Positions 43,407 to 52,122 of a DNA stretch of 64,000 bases are shown here, piece after piece (the stretch's first letter is position 1; every line of letters begins with the position of its first letter). The notes beneath the pieces are model-generated. The model had not been told where the DNA came from and searched no databases. It was given only the letters and a program-made list of their open reading frames with translations. A program made the position numbers and the translations under genes. Source of the stretch: Streptomyces peucetius. GTDB lineage: Bacteria > Actinomycetota > Actinomycetes > Streptomycetales > Streptomycetaceae. Where the stretch lies: contig NZ_CP107567.1 in NCBI RefSeq assembly GCF_025854275.1, forward strand, positions 3,472,001-3,536,000, given 5' to 3'.

Positions 43407-43883
43407 TCAGAAGACGAACGGTCCCGGGTTCTGCGGGGACGTCGCCGTGCACTCGGCCGTGATGCCGAAGACCACCACCGTGAGGGACTTCGCCTCGAGG
43501 CTGTCGCCCGCCGCGACCGTGCCGTCGAGCGGACCTGTGGAAACGGCGCCGCCGGCCGGGATCGCGGGGTTGGAACTGCCGGTGAACGTCGTCGTGCCGG
43601 TGCCGTTCTTGTCCAGCGTGAGCGTGGACCGGACGGAGTTCGCCCCGATGGGGATGGGAGCGGTGATGGCGTCCGTGGAGACCTCGATGGTCGCGGCCGT
43701 GCCGTCCTGCGTGGCCTTGAGCGTGGCCGTGCCGGAGCCGTACGAGCCGCAGTCGAACGACAACGTTGCCGTCTCCGGCGTCACCGCGTGTGCGACGGGC
43801 GCCATGGCGAGGGTGGTCGCGGCCAGCACGCCGAGGACGCCGAGGCCGCTGCGCTTCAGGGTGGTTCGCTCGGTGGTCTTCAT
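43407..43883 (-). CDS. Small secreted protein
   Basis: 158 residues with signal peptide (LGVLGVLAATTLAMAPVAHA, cut near 34). The mature part is Thr/Ser/Gly-rich with two cysteines (SFDCGSYGSG, TAECTATS) and looks all-beta. Same design as the protein at 40246-40725, although I see no clear sequence identity. No known domain. Start ATG 43883. Confidence 0.75.
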   Translation of the reverse strand: MKTTERTTLKRSGLGVLGVLAATTLAMAPVAHAVTPETATLSFDCGSYGSGTATLKATQDGTAATIEVSTDAITAPIPIGANSVRSTLTLDKNGTGTTTFTGSSNPAIPAGGAVSTGPLDGTVAAGDSLEAKSLTVVVFGITAECTATSPQNPGPFVF

Positions 43884-44001
43884 GGGGGGATCCGCCTTCG
43901 TGTGGGGGTCACGGGCTGGTGGTGGCATTGCGGCACGAGGGACCCCGGAAGGGAAGAGGGACACAGCCGTCAGGCACCACAACGGCCGGATCCCGTCCCT
44001 C

Positions 44002-44511
44002 TCAGAGCTCGGCCCGCGTCAGACGGTTGGCGAACGTCGACATCGTGTACGTACCGATGCCCATGACCACCTCCAGCGCGTTCTGCGAGGTGAAGCCGTG
44101 GGCGAGGAAGGCGCGCAGTTCCGCGTCGCCGACCGCGCCGGCGGTACGGAACACCTCGAGGGTGAACTGCCGTACCGCTTCGAGCCGTTCGTCGTGAAGC
44201 GCGCGCTCCTCGCACAGTGCCGCGATCAGCTCCTCGGACGCGCCGAGCGCACGCAGCTTGCCGGTGTGCATGGCCACGCAGACATGGCATCCGTTACGCG
44301 TGGCGACCGTCATCACGACCACCTCCCGGGCCATGGGGTCGAGCGTCGTCGCCTCGAAGGCGGCACTGAGCCTGAGGAACCCGTCCAGGAGATGCGGGGA
44401 GGCGGCCAGCCTGGCGACGGCGGGCGGCAGATGGCCGAGCCGCTTGACGGTCGACTCCATGGCTCGGCGGGAGGCGGGCGGCGCGGAGTCCAGGGTGTGC
44501 TCGGTGAACAT
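44002..44511 (-). CDS. AhpD-like carboxymuconolactone decarboxylase family protein
   Basis: 169 residues. Seen: REVVVMTVATRNGCHVCVAMHTGKLRALGASEELIAAL, i.e. the AhpD redox motif C-x-x-C with the following His. Expected to reduce peroxides with a thiol partner. The final segment GIGTYTMSTFANRL is typical. ATG 44511 follows AGGAG. Divergent from a MarR gene; the pair probably forms an oxidative- or electrophile-stress switch. Confidence 0.88.
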   Translation of the reverse strand: MFTEHTLDSAPPASRRAMESTVKRLGHLPPAVARLAASPHLLDGFLRLSAAFEATTLDPMAREVVVMTVATRNGCHVCVAMHTGKLRALGASEELIAALCEERALHDERLEAVRQFTLEVFRTAGAVGDAELRAFLAHGFTSQNALEVVMGIGTYTMSTFANRLTRAEL

Positions 44512-44522
44512 GGGGCCACTCC

Positions 44523-44578
44523 TACAATGGACAACATGGTTGACGAACCCGACCCGCAAAACGTAAACCAGGTTGTCG
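44523..44578. promoter_or_regulatory. Promoter and dyad at the MarR start
   Basis: TACAAT (44523-44528) looks like a -10 box placing the RNA start on or next to the ATG at 44536. GACAACATGGTT (44530-44541) and AACCAGGTTGTC (44567-44578) form an imperfect inverted repeat spanning the first codons, a possible MarR binding site. Confidence 0.4.
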
Positions 44579-45078
44579 AAGCGCGCAAGGCGCTATCCGG
44601 GCCGCCCGCCGCACCCGAGCCGCCCGGCTACGAGCTGCCGCTGCTCCTCTTCGCCGGTTTCCGCTCCCTCATCGACAAGCTGCACGCCGAACTCGCCCGC
44701 CAGGGCCACCCCGACGTCCGCCCCGCCCACGGCTTCGCGATGCAGGCCATCGGCACGGACGGCGCCACCGCCAGCGACCTCGGCCGCCGCCTCGGCGTCT
44801 CCAAGCAGGCCGCGGGCAAGACCGCCGACCGCCTGCTCGCCCTCGGTTACGCGGAACGCGCGGCCGACCCGGCCGACGCCCGCCGCAAGCTGATCCGCCT
44901 CACCCCGCACGGCCTGGACGCGCTGGCCCGCTCGGCCGCGATCTTCGACGCGCTCCGGGACGAGTGGGCGCGGGCGATCGGCCCCGACCGCCTGCGCGAC
45001 CTAGAATCCGCCCTGCGCACGGTCACCGGGCCGGAGAGCTTCCGCCTGGACGCGGCGGGCTGGCTGGGCGGCACGTGA
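44536..45078 (+). CDS. MarR-family regulator
   Basis: 180 residues from ATG 44536 (an in-frame ATG at 44527 overlaps the -10 box). Winged helix: GFAMQAIGTDGATASDLGRRLGVSKQAAGKTADRLLALGYAERAADPADARRKLIRLTPHGLDAL, with the wing D-x-R-R. Cys-free, so it is more likely a ligand sensor than a thiol sensor. Probably regulates the divergent AhpD-like gene and itself. Confidence 0.88.
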   Translation: MVDEPDPQNVNQVVEARKALSGPPAAPEPPGYELPLLLFAGFRSLIDKLHAELARQGHPDVRPAHGFAMQAIGTDGATASDLGRRLGVSKQAAGKTADRLLALGYAERAADPADARRKLIRLTPHGLDALARSAAIFDALRDEWARAIGPDRLRDLESALRTVTGPESFRLDAAGWLGGT

Positions 45079-45169
45079 CGCAGTTCGACAGCCGTGACCC
45101 GGTCACCGTGCGTATCGTTTTGCCGCGCGGTTGCCGGCGTGGCTGCGGCAGCCGGGGAGAAGCGCCACG

Positions 45170-45787
45170 ATGACCGCCTTGGACGAGCGCAGGATCGAAA
45201 TGGCCGAGAACAGCGACGAACGCACACTGGACGAGATGTTCCAGTGGCTCGAATCCGCCCCCGAAGGATTCAAGGTCGAGATCGTCGAGGGGGCCGTCTT
45301 CATGTCGCCGCAAAGGGGCAACCACTGGCAGATCATCGCGGACATCTACGAGCAGCTGCGCGAGAAGTACCCGCGCAAGCGCGTGAAGTCGGACGTGCGC
45401 GTCGACTATCCCGGCCACTTGAACGGCTTCGCCAGTGACGTGACAGCGATGGCGGAAGGCGCAGCCAAGACCGACGACGGCCGCTGGCGTCACCAGGACG
45501 TCGAGTTCGTCGCCGAGGTCATCTCCAAGGGCACCGGCCAGAACGACTACGGCCCGAAGAAGCGGGCGTACGCCACCGCGGGTGTCCCCGTCTACTTCGT
45601 CGCGGACCCGTACCAGCGCAAGTGCCACCTCTACACGGACCCGAGCGACGGTGACTGCACGTCGGACACGATCGTCACCTTCGGCAAGGACGTCGACCTC
45701 ACCAAGACCCCCGTCGGCCTCACCCTGACCACTGCAGGACTTCCCCCACGAGTGACCTCCGACGGCCCGGAGATCACCGTGTCGTAA
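45170..45787 (+). CDS. Uma2 family putative endonuclease (copy 2)
   Basis: 205 residues. Seen: FKVEIVEGAVFMSPQRGNHWQIIADIYEQLREK, the acidic site ASDVTAMAEG, DVEFVAEVISKGTGQNDYGPKKRAYATAGVPVYFVADPYQRKCHLYTDP. Paralogous in fold to the copy at 31512-32147 but only distantly similar. ATG at 45170 follows GGGGAG. Role unknown. Confidence 0.9.
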   Translation: MTALDERRIEMAENSDERTLDEMFQWLESAPEGFKVEIVEGAVFMSPQRGNHWQIIADIYEQLREKYPRKRVKSDVRVDYPGHLNGFASDVTAMAEGAAKTDDGRWRHQDVEFVAEVISKGTGQNDYGPKKRAYATAGVPVYFVADPYQRKCHLYTDPSDGDCTSDTIVTFGKDVDLTKTPVGLTLTTAGLPPRVTSDGPEITVS

Positions 45788-45892
45788 CGGATCGCCACCC
45801 GTGTACAACCGGCCGTCCCCCTCATCGATCTGGTCATCGAGCGCCGCACACGCATCCCCCGCGCTCCGCCAGGCCCAGGAGGACGACCCGCC

Positions 45893-48727
45893 GTGCCGCC
45901 GTCACGACCAGCCCGCCAGAGACGCCGCCTCGCCATCGCCGGCACGCTCGTCGCCACGCTCACCGGTGGACTGCTCGCCGCCACCGCCGGCACCGCCGCC
46001 GCGGCGGCCGTACCCGCGGCCCTGCCCACCGGCACCCAGGCCGACTTCAACGGCGACGGCTTCGCCGACCTCGCCGTCGGCGCGCCCCTCGCGGACGTCG
46101 GTACCAAGGACAACGCCGGCGCGGTGGTCGTGCTGTACGGATCGGCGAACGGCTTCTCCGGCGCCAGGCGCGTGATCGTCCACCAGGACACCCCCGGAGT
46201 GTCCGGCGCGGCCGAACCGGGCGACGCCTTCGGGCGGTCCGTCGCCACCGGCGACCTCGACGGCGACGGCTACACCGACGTCATCGCCGGCACCCCGAGC
46301 GAGGCGGTCGGCGACCGCGGCCGCGTCGGCGGGTCGACCGTCCTGTGGGGCGGCCCCAAGGGGCTGAGCGGGGCCTCCTGGCTGCCGCTCCCGTCGTATC
46401 TGAAGGACAGCTACGTCGGCCGGGGCGTCGCCACCGGTGACTTCGACGGCGACGGGCACACGGACGTCACCGTCACCGGCCACCGCGAGACCAGCACCTA
46501 CTACGGCCCGGTGCAGCGCACCGGCGCCCCCGCCCGGCACGTCTCCGAGCCCCTCGGCACCAGGTTCACCACCGTCGCGGGCGACCTCAGCGGCGACGGG
46601 GCGGCCGAACGCCTGTACCCGTCTCTCATCACCGGCGACCCGGGCGGCACCATCGCCTACATCCGTCGGGACGGGAGCGGCATGAGCGCCGATCCGGAAG
46701 ACGGCTACACCACCACCGAACTCACCGGCGCCGACGGCGACGCGTCCTCGATCGGCGACATCGACGGCGACGGTTACGGCGACCTCGTCGTGGGCGATGC
46801 CGTCGACCCGTCGGCCGCCAAGCCCACCGGCCACAAGGGCGGCCGGATCACCGTCTGGTACGGCGGCCCGAACGGCCCCGACCCGGCGCAGCAGCCCGGG
46901 GTCTTCCACCAGGACACCGCCGGTGTCCCCGGCGGCGGCGAGGCGAACGACCGCTTCGGCGCTTCCGTGTCGGTCTCGGACACCAACGGTGACGGTTACG
47001 CGGACGTCGCCGTCGGCGCGCCCGGCGAAGCCCTCGGCAGTGTCCGGGACGCCGGGGCGGTCACCGTGCTGTACGGGTCGGCCGCCGGACTGACCGCCAC
47101 CGGCTCCCAGTTCTGGTCCCAGAACTCCGCGGGCGTCCCCGGTGGCGGCGAGACGAGCGACCACTTCGGCGGCGCCGTCCGGCTCATGGACGTCACCGGC
47201 GACGGCCGGGCGGACCTGACCGTCGCCGCCCCCGACGAGAACGACTCGGGCGCGATCATTCTGCTGCGCGGCAGCGCGTCGGGCGTCACGGCCTCCGGCG
47301 CGATGTTCCTGTCCGCCGCGGCCGTCGGGCTCACCGTGAGCAACCAGGGCTGGTTCGGCTCCGCCCTCGGCGCACCGGCCGAACAGCCCCGCCCGAAGGA
47401 GAGGTTCGCGGACGACTTCAACGGCGACGGCTACCGCGACACGGTCGTCGGCGCACCGCTGGCCGAAGTCTCCGGCCGACGCGAGGCGGGCGCGGTCACC
47501 GTGCTCTACGGCGGCCCGGCGGGTCCCACCGCCACGCGCCGCCAGACACTCACGCAGGCGTCCCCCGGTATTCCGGGCGGCCCCGAGCAGAGCGACCAGT
47601 TCGGTCACTCGGTCGCGTCCGCCGACTTCGACGAGGACGGCTACGCCGACCTGGCCGTGGCCACTCCGTACGAGGACCACGGCACCACGACCGTCGACGC
47701 GGGCATGGTCACCGTGGTGTGGGGCGGCCCGCGCGGCCTGTCGGGCGCGACCGGGGTGGACGTGTCGCAGGGATTCGACCTCACGGGCCACGGCGACTGG
47801 CTGGGCATCGACCTGGCCGCCACGGGCGGCGCGCCCTACGCCCACGCCGAGCTGCTGATCGTCGGAAACCGTGCGGCTGCCCTGGTCGGCCCGTTCACCC
47901 GGGACGGTAAGGCCGCCGCGGTGCGCCCCCAGAATCCCGTCTCGAGCATCGTCGGCGCGGCCTCCGGCGACCTGAACGGCGACCGCACCGCCGACCACGT
48001 GCTCGTCGCGCCGCTCTCCGACGGGTCGGTCTACGTCAACCCCGGTGAGAGCACGGGCAACACCCCGGAGCGGCTGCCGTACGACGCGACCAACGCGGCC
48101 ATCGGCGATGTGAACGGCGACGGCTTCGACGACCTGGTGGCGGGCGCGCCCTACAGCCTGAGCGAATCGGACGGCCCCACGGTCCACAAGGGCGGTCAGG
48201 TCGCCGTCTGGTTCGGCAGCGCGTCCGGGATCGACGCCACGACGACCGCGCGCGTCCTGCACCAGGACACGCCGGGTGTCCCGGGCGCCGCTGACGGCGA
48301 GTTCGGCACCGACGTGACGGTCGGCGACATCGACGGGGACGGCATCGACGACATCGCCGTGGGCGACCCCAACAAGTGGGTGAACGGACGTGCGGAGGCC
48401 GGCAGCGTCACCGTCCTTCCCGGTCGCGCCAACGGGCCGGACGGCACCGGTGCCTACGTGCTGACACAGGACTCCGCCGACGTGCCGGGGGCCGCGGAGG
48501 ACAGCGACCTGTTCGGGTACCGGGTGCGGCTGGCGGACATGACCGGCGACGGCAGGGCGGATCTGATGGTGAGCGCTCCGGGCGAGAACCTCTTCGAGGG
48601 CGCCACGGTGTTCCTCCGCGGCAGCTCGTCCGGGCTGCGGACCGCCGGCTCGACCATGATCATGGCCAACCACGCCGGTCTCACGCAGAGCGGCCACCGG
48701 GGCTGGGGCGACGAGATCGCCCCGTAG
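45893..48727 (+). CDS. Secreted FG-GAP/integrin-alpha-like repeat protein
   Basis: 944 residues. Signal peptide MPPSRPARQRRRLAIAGTLV through about residue 38 (AAAAA). The remainder is made of roughly a dozen FG-GAP repeats, each with a Ca2+-binding D-x-N/D-x-D-G-x-x-D turn: DFNGDGFADLAVGAP, DLDGDGYTDVIAGTP, DFDGDGHTDVTVTG, DIDGDGYGDLVVGD and so on to DMTGDGRADLMVSAP. The units assemble as two seven-bladed propellers, the second starting near DDFNGDGYRDTVVGAP (residue 505). Probably a cell-surface adhesin or carbohydrate binder. GTG start follows AGGAGG. Confidence 0.92.
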   Translation: MPPSRPARQRRRLAIAGTLVATLTGGLLAATAGTAAAAAVPAALPTGTQADFNGDGFADLAVGAPLADVGTKDNAGAVVVLYGSANGFSGARRVIVHQDTPGVSGAAEPGDAFGRSVATGDLDGDGYTDVIAGTPSEAVGDRGRVGGSTVLWGGPKGLSGASWLPLPSYLKDSYVGRGVATGDFDGDGHTDVTVTGHRETSTYYGPVQRTGAPARHVSEPLGTRFTTVAGDLSGDGAAERLYPSLITGDPGGTIAYIRRDGSGMSADPEDGYTTTELTGADGDASSIGDIDGDGYGDLVVGDAVDPSAAKPTGHKGGRITVWYGGPNGPDPAQQPGVFHQDTAGVPGGGEANDRFGASVSVSDTNGDGYADVAVGAPGEALGSVRDAGAVTVLYGSAAGLTATGSQFWSQNSAGVPGGGETSDHFGGAVRLMDVTGDGRADLTVAAPDENDSGAIILLRGSASGVTASGAMFLSAAAVGLTVSNQGWFGSALGAPAEQPRPKERFADDFNGDGYRDTVVGAPLAEVSGRREAGAVTVLYGGPAGPTATRRQTLTQASPGIPGGPEQSDQFGHSVASADFDEDGYADLAVATPYEDHGTTTVDAGMVTVVWGGPRGLSGATGVDVSQGFDLTGHGDWLGIDLAATGGAPYAHAELLIVGNRAAALVGPFTRDGKAAAVRPQNPVSSIVGAASGDLNGDRTADHVLVAPLSDGSVYVNPGESTGNTPERLPYDATNAAIGDVNGDGFDDLVAGAPYSLSESDGPTVHKGGQVAVWFGSASGIDATTTARVLHQDTPGVPGAADGEFGTDVTVGDIDGDGIDDIAVGDPNKWVNGRAEAGSVTVLPGRANGPDGTGAYVLTQDSADVPGAAEDSDLFGYRVRLADMTGDGRADLMVSAPGENLFEGATVFLRGSSSGLRTAGSTMIMANHAGLTQSGHRGWGDEIAP

Positions 48728-48987
48728 CACCGCCGAAACCGCCTCACCCCTCAGGACCGGACGCCTCCGCGCGTCCGGCCCTGAGCCGTTTCCGCGTCGT
48801 CACCGGGTAAGTTCTTGCCGCCCGTCGCATGACGATGTACACACAACCGTCTTGGCATGTTCACCCCACCTCCGCGCCGCGCTGAAATGCTTTTCGATGT
48901 CCTCATCGATCGCCACCCGCGCCGCCGGGCAGTTCTTCTGCCGATCCCCTGGGGCGCGGGTGCGCCCCAGGAGCAGGGAACCCCCAC

Positions 48988-49806
48988 ATGCTTCGACTCC
49001 GTATGCCCGCCCCCCGGTCCACGCTTCTCGCCCTGGCCGCCGGCCTGGCGCTGACCTGCGTGGCGACCACGGCCCCCGCAGCCACCCCCGAGACGGCGAC
49101 GAATCGTTCCGCCACCACGCTGGACGACACGTACTACCAGGACGCGCTCGGCAAGTCCGGGCCGGCGCTCAAGGACGCGCTGCACACGATCATCAGCGAC
49201 CAGTCGAAACTGTCCTACTCCCAGGTCTGGGACGCCCTCAGGAACACGGACCAGGACCCGGACAACTCCTCCAACGTGATCCTCATCTACGCGGGTCGAT
49301 CCCAGAGCAAGTACGACAACGGCGGCGACATCGGCGACTGGAACCGCGAACACGTCTGGGCCAAGTCCCACGGCGACTTCGGCACGTCGACCGGCCCCGG
49401 CACCGACATCCACCACCTCCGCCCGTCGGACGTGCGGGTCAACTCCATACGCGGCAACAAGGACTTCGACCTCGGCGGCAGCGAGGTCGACGGCGCCCCG
49501 GACAACTACACCGACTCGGACTCCTTCGAGCCCCGCGACGCGGTCAAGGGCGATGTCGCCCGCATGATCCTCTACATGGCCGTGCGCTACGAGGGCGACG
49601 ACGGCTTCGCCGACCTCGAACCGAACGACCGGGTGAGCAACGGCTCACAGCCCTACATCGGCCGACTGTCGGTCCTCAAGCAGTGGAACGAGCAGGACCC
49701 GCCGGACGCCTTCGAGCAGCGCCGCAACCAGGTCATCTACGACCGGTACCAGCACAACCGGAACCCGTTCATCGACCACCCGGAGTGGGTCGAGGCCATC
49801 TGGTAG
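48988..49806 (+). CDS. Secreted endonuclease I (EndA/NucM family)
   Basis: 272 residues. Signal peptide MLRLRMPAPRSTLLALAAGL up to about residue 31. Seen: the His-metal motif WNREHVWAKSHGDFG and DIHHLRPSDVRVNSIRGNKDFD, the beta-beta-alpha-Me core of Vibrio/E. coli endonuclease I. It should degrade extracellular DNA with Mg2+. Start ATG 48988; ATG 49003 is an alternative. A 10-bp hairpin (48948-48957/48962-48971) directly precedes the ribosome-site region and could damp translation. The gap 48728-48987 has no gene. Confidence 0.93.
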   Translation: MLRLRMPAPRSTLLALAAGLALTCVATTAPAATPETATNRSATTLDDTYYQDALGKSGPALKDALHTIISDQSKLSYSQVWDALRNTDQDPDNSSNVILIYAGRSQSKYDNGGDIGDWNREHVWAKSHGDFGTSTGPGTDIHHLRPSDVRVNSIRGNKDFDLGGSEVDGAPDNYTDSDSFEPRDAVKGDVARMILYMAVRYEGDDGFADLEPNDRVSNGSQPYIGRLSVLKQWNEQDPPDAFEQRRNQVIYDRYQHNRNPFIDHPEWVEAIW

Positions 49807-49829
49807 GCCGCAAGGCCACTTCTTCCCGT

Positions 49830-49868
49830 GCCTCCCGCGGCGCCCTGCCGAGCCGCGCCGCGGGAGGC
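49830..49868 (+). terminator. Endonuclease gene terminator
   Basis: GCCTCCCGCGGCGC (49830-49843) pairs perfectly with 49855-49868 across an 11-nt loop, 24 bp after the endonuclease stop. Confidence 0.85.
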
Positions 49869-49930
49869 GCGCGCCCCGGACCCCGAATGCCCTTGCTTCG
49901 AGCGGACTCGAAGGCGTTGGCTAGGGCCTC

Positions 49931-50920
49931 ATGAAGTACACGCAGCTCGGACGCACGGGACTCAAGGTCAGCCGCATCGTCCTCGGGACGATGAACTTCG
50001 GGCCTCAGACCGACGAGGCCGCAAGCCACACCATCATGGATGCCGCGCTCGGCGCGGGCATCAACTTCTTCGACACCGCCAACGTCTACGGCTGGGGCGA
50101 GAACAAGGGCCGCACCGAGGAGATCATCGGCACCTGGTTCGCCGGTGACCGCAGCCGCCGCGACAAGGTCGTCCTCGCGACCAAGGTCTACGGCAACATG
50201 GCCGGCGACGGCGACCCGTGGCCGAACCACGACCGGCTCTCCGCCCTCAACATCCGCCGCGCGGTGGACGCTTCGCTGAAGCGGCTGCAGACCGACTACA
50301 TCGATCTGTACCAGTTCCACCACATCGACCGCCGCACCCCCTTCGAGGAGATCTGGCAGGCGATCGACGTCCTCGTCCAGCAGGGCAAGATCCTCTACGC
50401 GGGCTCCTCCAACTTCCCCGGCTGGGGCATCGCCAAGGCCAACGAGACGGCCCGCCGCCTCGGTTCGTACGGCCTGGTCAGCGAGCAGTGCCTCTACAAC
50501 CTCGCCGAGCGCCGCGCCGAGATGGAGGTCATCCCCGCCGCGCAGGACTACGGCCTCGGGGTCATCCCGTGGTCGCCGCTGCACGGCGGCCTGCTCGGCG
50601 GCGTGATCAAGAAGGAGAACGAGGGCAGGCGCCGGGCGACCGGACGCTCCGCCGACGCGCTCGCCAACAGCTCCGTCCGCGAGCAGGTGCAGGCGTACGA
50701 GGACCTGCTCGACAAGCACGGTCTCGAACCGGGTGAAGCGGCGCTGGCGTGGCTGCTGACCCGGCCGGGTGTCACCGGCCCGATCGTCGGCCCGCGTACC
50801 GCGGACCAGCTCGCGTCCGCGCTGCGGGCGGTCGAGCTGGAGCTGTCCGAGGAGGTGCTCACGGGCCTGGACGAGATCTTCCCCGGGCCCGGTCCCTCCC
50901 CGGAGGCCTTCGCCTGGTGA
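49931..50920 (+). CDS. Aldo/keto reductase
   Basis: 329-residue NADPH-dependent reductase of carbonyl compounds, TIM barrel. Catalytic tetrad visible: Asp48 (FFDTAN), Tyr53 (VYGWG), Lys85 (LATKVYG) and His129/130 (YQFHHID). NADPH-binding end: WLLTRPGVTGPIVGPRTADQLASAL. Resembles the YghZ/AKR11-like subgroup (KYTQLGRTGLKVSRIVLGTMNFG). Substrate unknown. Confidence 0.92.
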   Translation: MKYTQLGRTGLKVSRIVLGTMNFGPQTDEAASHTIMDAALGAGINFFDTANVYGWGENKGRTEEIIGTWFAGDRSRRDKVVLATKVYGNMAGDGDPWPNHDRLSALNIRRAVDASLKRLQTDYIDLYQFHHIDRRTPFEEIWQAIDVLVQQGKILYAGSSNFPGWGIAKANETARRLGSYGLVSEQCLYNLAERRAEMEVIPAAQDYGLGVIPWSPLHGGLLGGVIKKENEGRRRATGRSADALANSSVREQVQAYEDLLDKHGLEPGEAALAWLLTRPGVTGPIVGPRTADQLASALRAVELELSEEVLTGLDEIFPGPGPSPEAFAW

Positions 50921-50957
50921 CGTGCACGGCGGCGGCCGTGGCGGGTCGGTGCAGGAC

Positions 50958-51047
50958 CTACCGGCCCACCGCGGCCGCCACCGCGACGATCACGAACATG
51001 AGCACCAGCGCGGCGGCCATGATCTGGTTTCTGGTCTTGGGGTTCAC
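50958..51047 (-). CDS. 29-residue single-span membrane peptide
   Basis: GTG at 51045-51047, TAG at 50958-50960. The product begins MNPKTRNQIMAAALVLMFVI and goes on VAVAAAVGR: a positively charged head and one transmembrane helix with a short Arg tail. Codon third positions are G/C in most codons. It lies 9 bp downstream of the 2'-5' RNA ligase gene on the same strand, so it may be co-transcribed with it. No family recognised. Confidence 0.55.
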   Translation of the reverse strand: MNPKTRNQIMAAALVLMFVIVAVAAAVGR

Positions 51048-51056
51048 CCGTCGAGG

Positions 51057-51626
51057 TTAACCCGCGCCGCCGAGCGGCCAGGAACCGGCCACTTCGTACC
51101 GCGGCTGCTCGCCCTGTACGCCGCTGACCGGCAGATTGCTGCGGACGAGGGCGAGCTGCCCCACCTCCCAGGCCGTGCCCTCGAAGCCGTCGAGCGCGTC
51201 GACGTACGGGCGCAGGTCGGCGGCCAGGCGGGCGCGGGCGATCGTGAGGTGCGCCTGGTAGCGGCGGTGCTCCTCCATTTCGACGCCGGCACGCCGGGCC
51301 GCGGCGTCCGCGCGCTCGGCCAGCAGCCGCATCTGCTCGATCCCGCCCGCCGCCCCGACCCACAGCGCCCGGTTCCCGAACCGCCCTCCACGGTGCAGCC
51401 GCAGCGGGAACGGCGCCGTCCGGTGCGCGGCCCGCGCCAGCCGGGCACGGAGGTCGGGAACGAACTCGTCCCCGATCTCCCCCATGAACGCGAGCGTGAA
51501 GTGCCACCCGGCATGACCGGTCCACCGCAGGCTGTCGGCGTCGGGCAGCCGCTTCAGGGCGGCGACCTCGGTGGCGAGTTCGTCGACGGCCGTGGGGGTG
51601 GGGAGTACGGCGGCGAAGAGTCTCAT
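51057..51626 (-). CDS. thpR: RNA 2',3'-cyclic phosphodiesterase (2'-5' RNA ligase family)
   Basis: 189 residues of the 2H phosphoesterase fold. Both H-x-T motifs are present: His42-Phe-Thr44 (WHFTLAFMGE) and His126-Leu-Thr128 (AHLTIARARL). N-terminus MRLFAAVLPTPTAVDELATEV is typical. It hydrolyses 2',3'-cyclic phosphates and can join 2'-5' RNA in vitro. ATG 51626 fits the family start. Upstream lies the second intergenic repeat array. Confidence 0.9.
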   Translation of the reverse strand: MRLFAAVLPTPTAVDELATEVAALKRLPDADSLRWTGHAGWHFTLAFMGEIGDEFVPDLRARLARAAHRTAPFPLRLHRGGRFGNRALWVGAAGGIEQMRLLAERADAAARRAGVEMEEHRRYQAHLTIARARLAADLRPYVDALDGFEGTAWEVGQLALVRSNLPVSGVQGEQPRYEVAGSWPLGGAG

Positions 51627-51639
51627 GCCCCCCAGTGTG

Positions 51640-52110
51640 ACGTGCGCGTGCCCTTCCCCCACCCCGCCCGCTGTGCCGATATGCGGCTCCGCCGCGGGGT
51701 CGGGGCATGCCCCGGACCCCGGTCCGCCCTCCGGGCGGTGCTCGGGGCTCCGCCCCGGACCCCGTACCGGCTTCGCGCGGTGGCCTCAATCTCCCCCTAC
51801 GGCCTGGCGGCCGTGGGAGGTACCCCCAGCCGGGCTCAAATTGCCGCTGCGCGGCACCAGCCCGCCGGGCGGGCACATCCAGCCCCGCCGGCGCTTGAAG
51901 CGCGGGGACACCGGGCCACATCCAGCCCCGCCGGCGATTGAGGCGCCGGGTTCGGGGCGGAGCCCCGACAAGACCGGCAAGTTCCAGCCCCGCCGGCGTT
52001 TGAGGCGCGGGGGCCCGGGGGCGGAGCCCTCCGGAAACGGGTCCGGGCGGAGCCCGGTTCGGGAAGGGGCGGGTAGGGGACCAGCCCCGCGCAGCGGCCC
52101 CCGACCCGCG
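51640..52110. repeat. Intergenic GC-rich repeat array (copy B)
   Basis: The same modules as at 4444-4838: CCCCGGACCCCGGTCCGCCC, GGCGGTGCTCGGGGCTCCGC, TCCAGCCCCGCCGGCG with TTGAGGCG variants (three occurrences, near 51881, 51912 and 51984), and the 44-bp identical block at 51954-51997. It separates thpR from the end of the MFS gene. No gene is seen in these 470 bp. Confidence 0.85.
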
Positions 52111-52122
52111 CGCCGCAGCGCG

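Noticed and set aside
45902..48730. 942-codon minus-strand frame opposite the FG-GAP gene
   Set aside because: Mirror of the repeated Asp/Gly codons; no ribosome site or domain.
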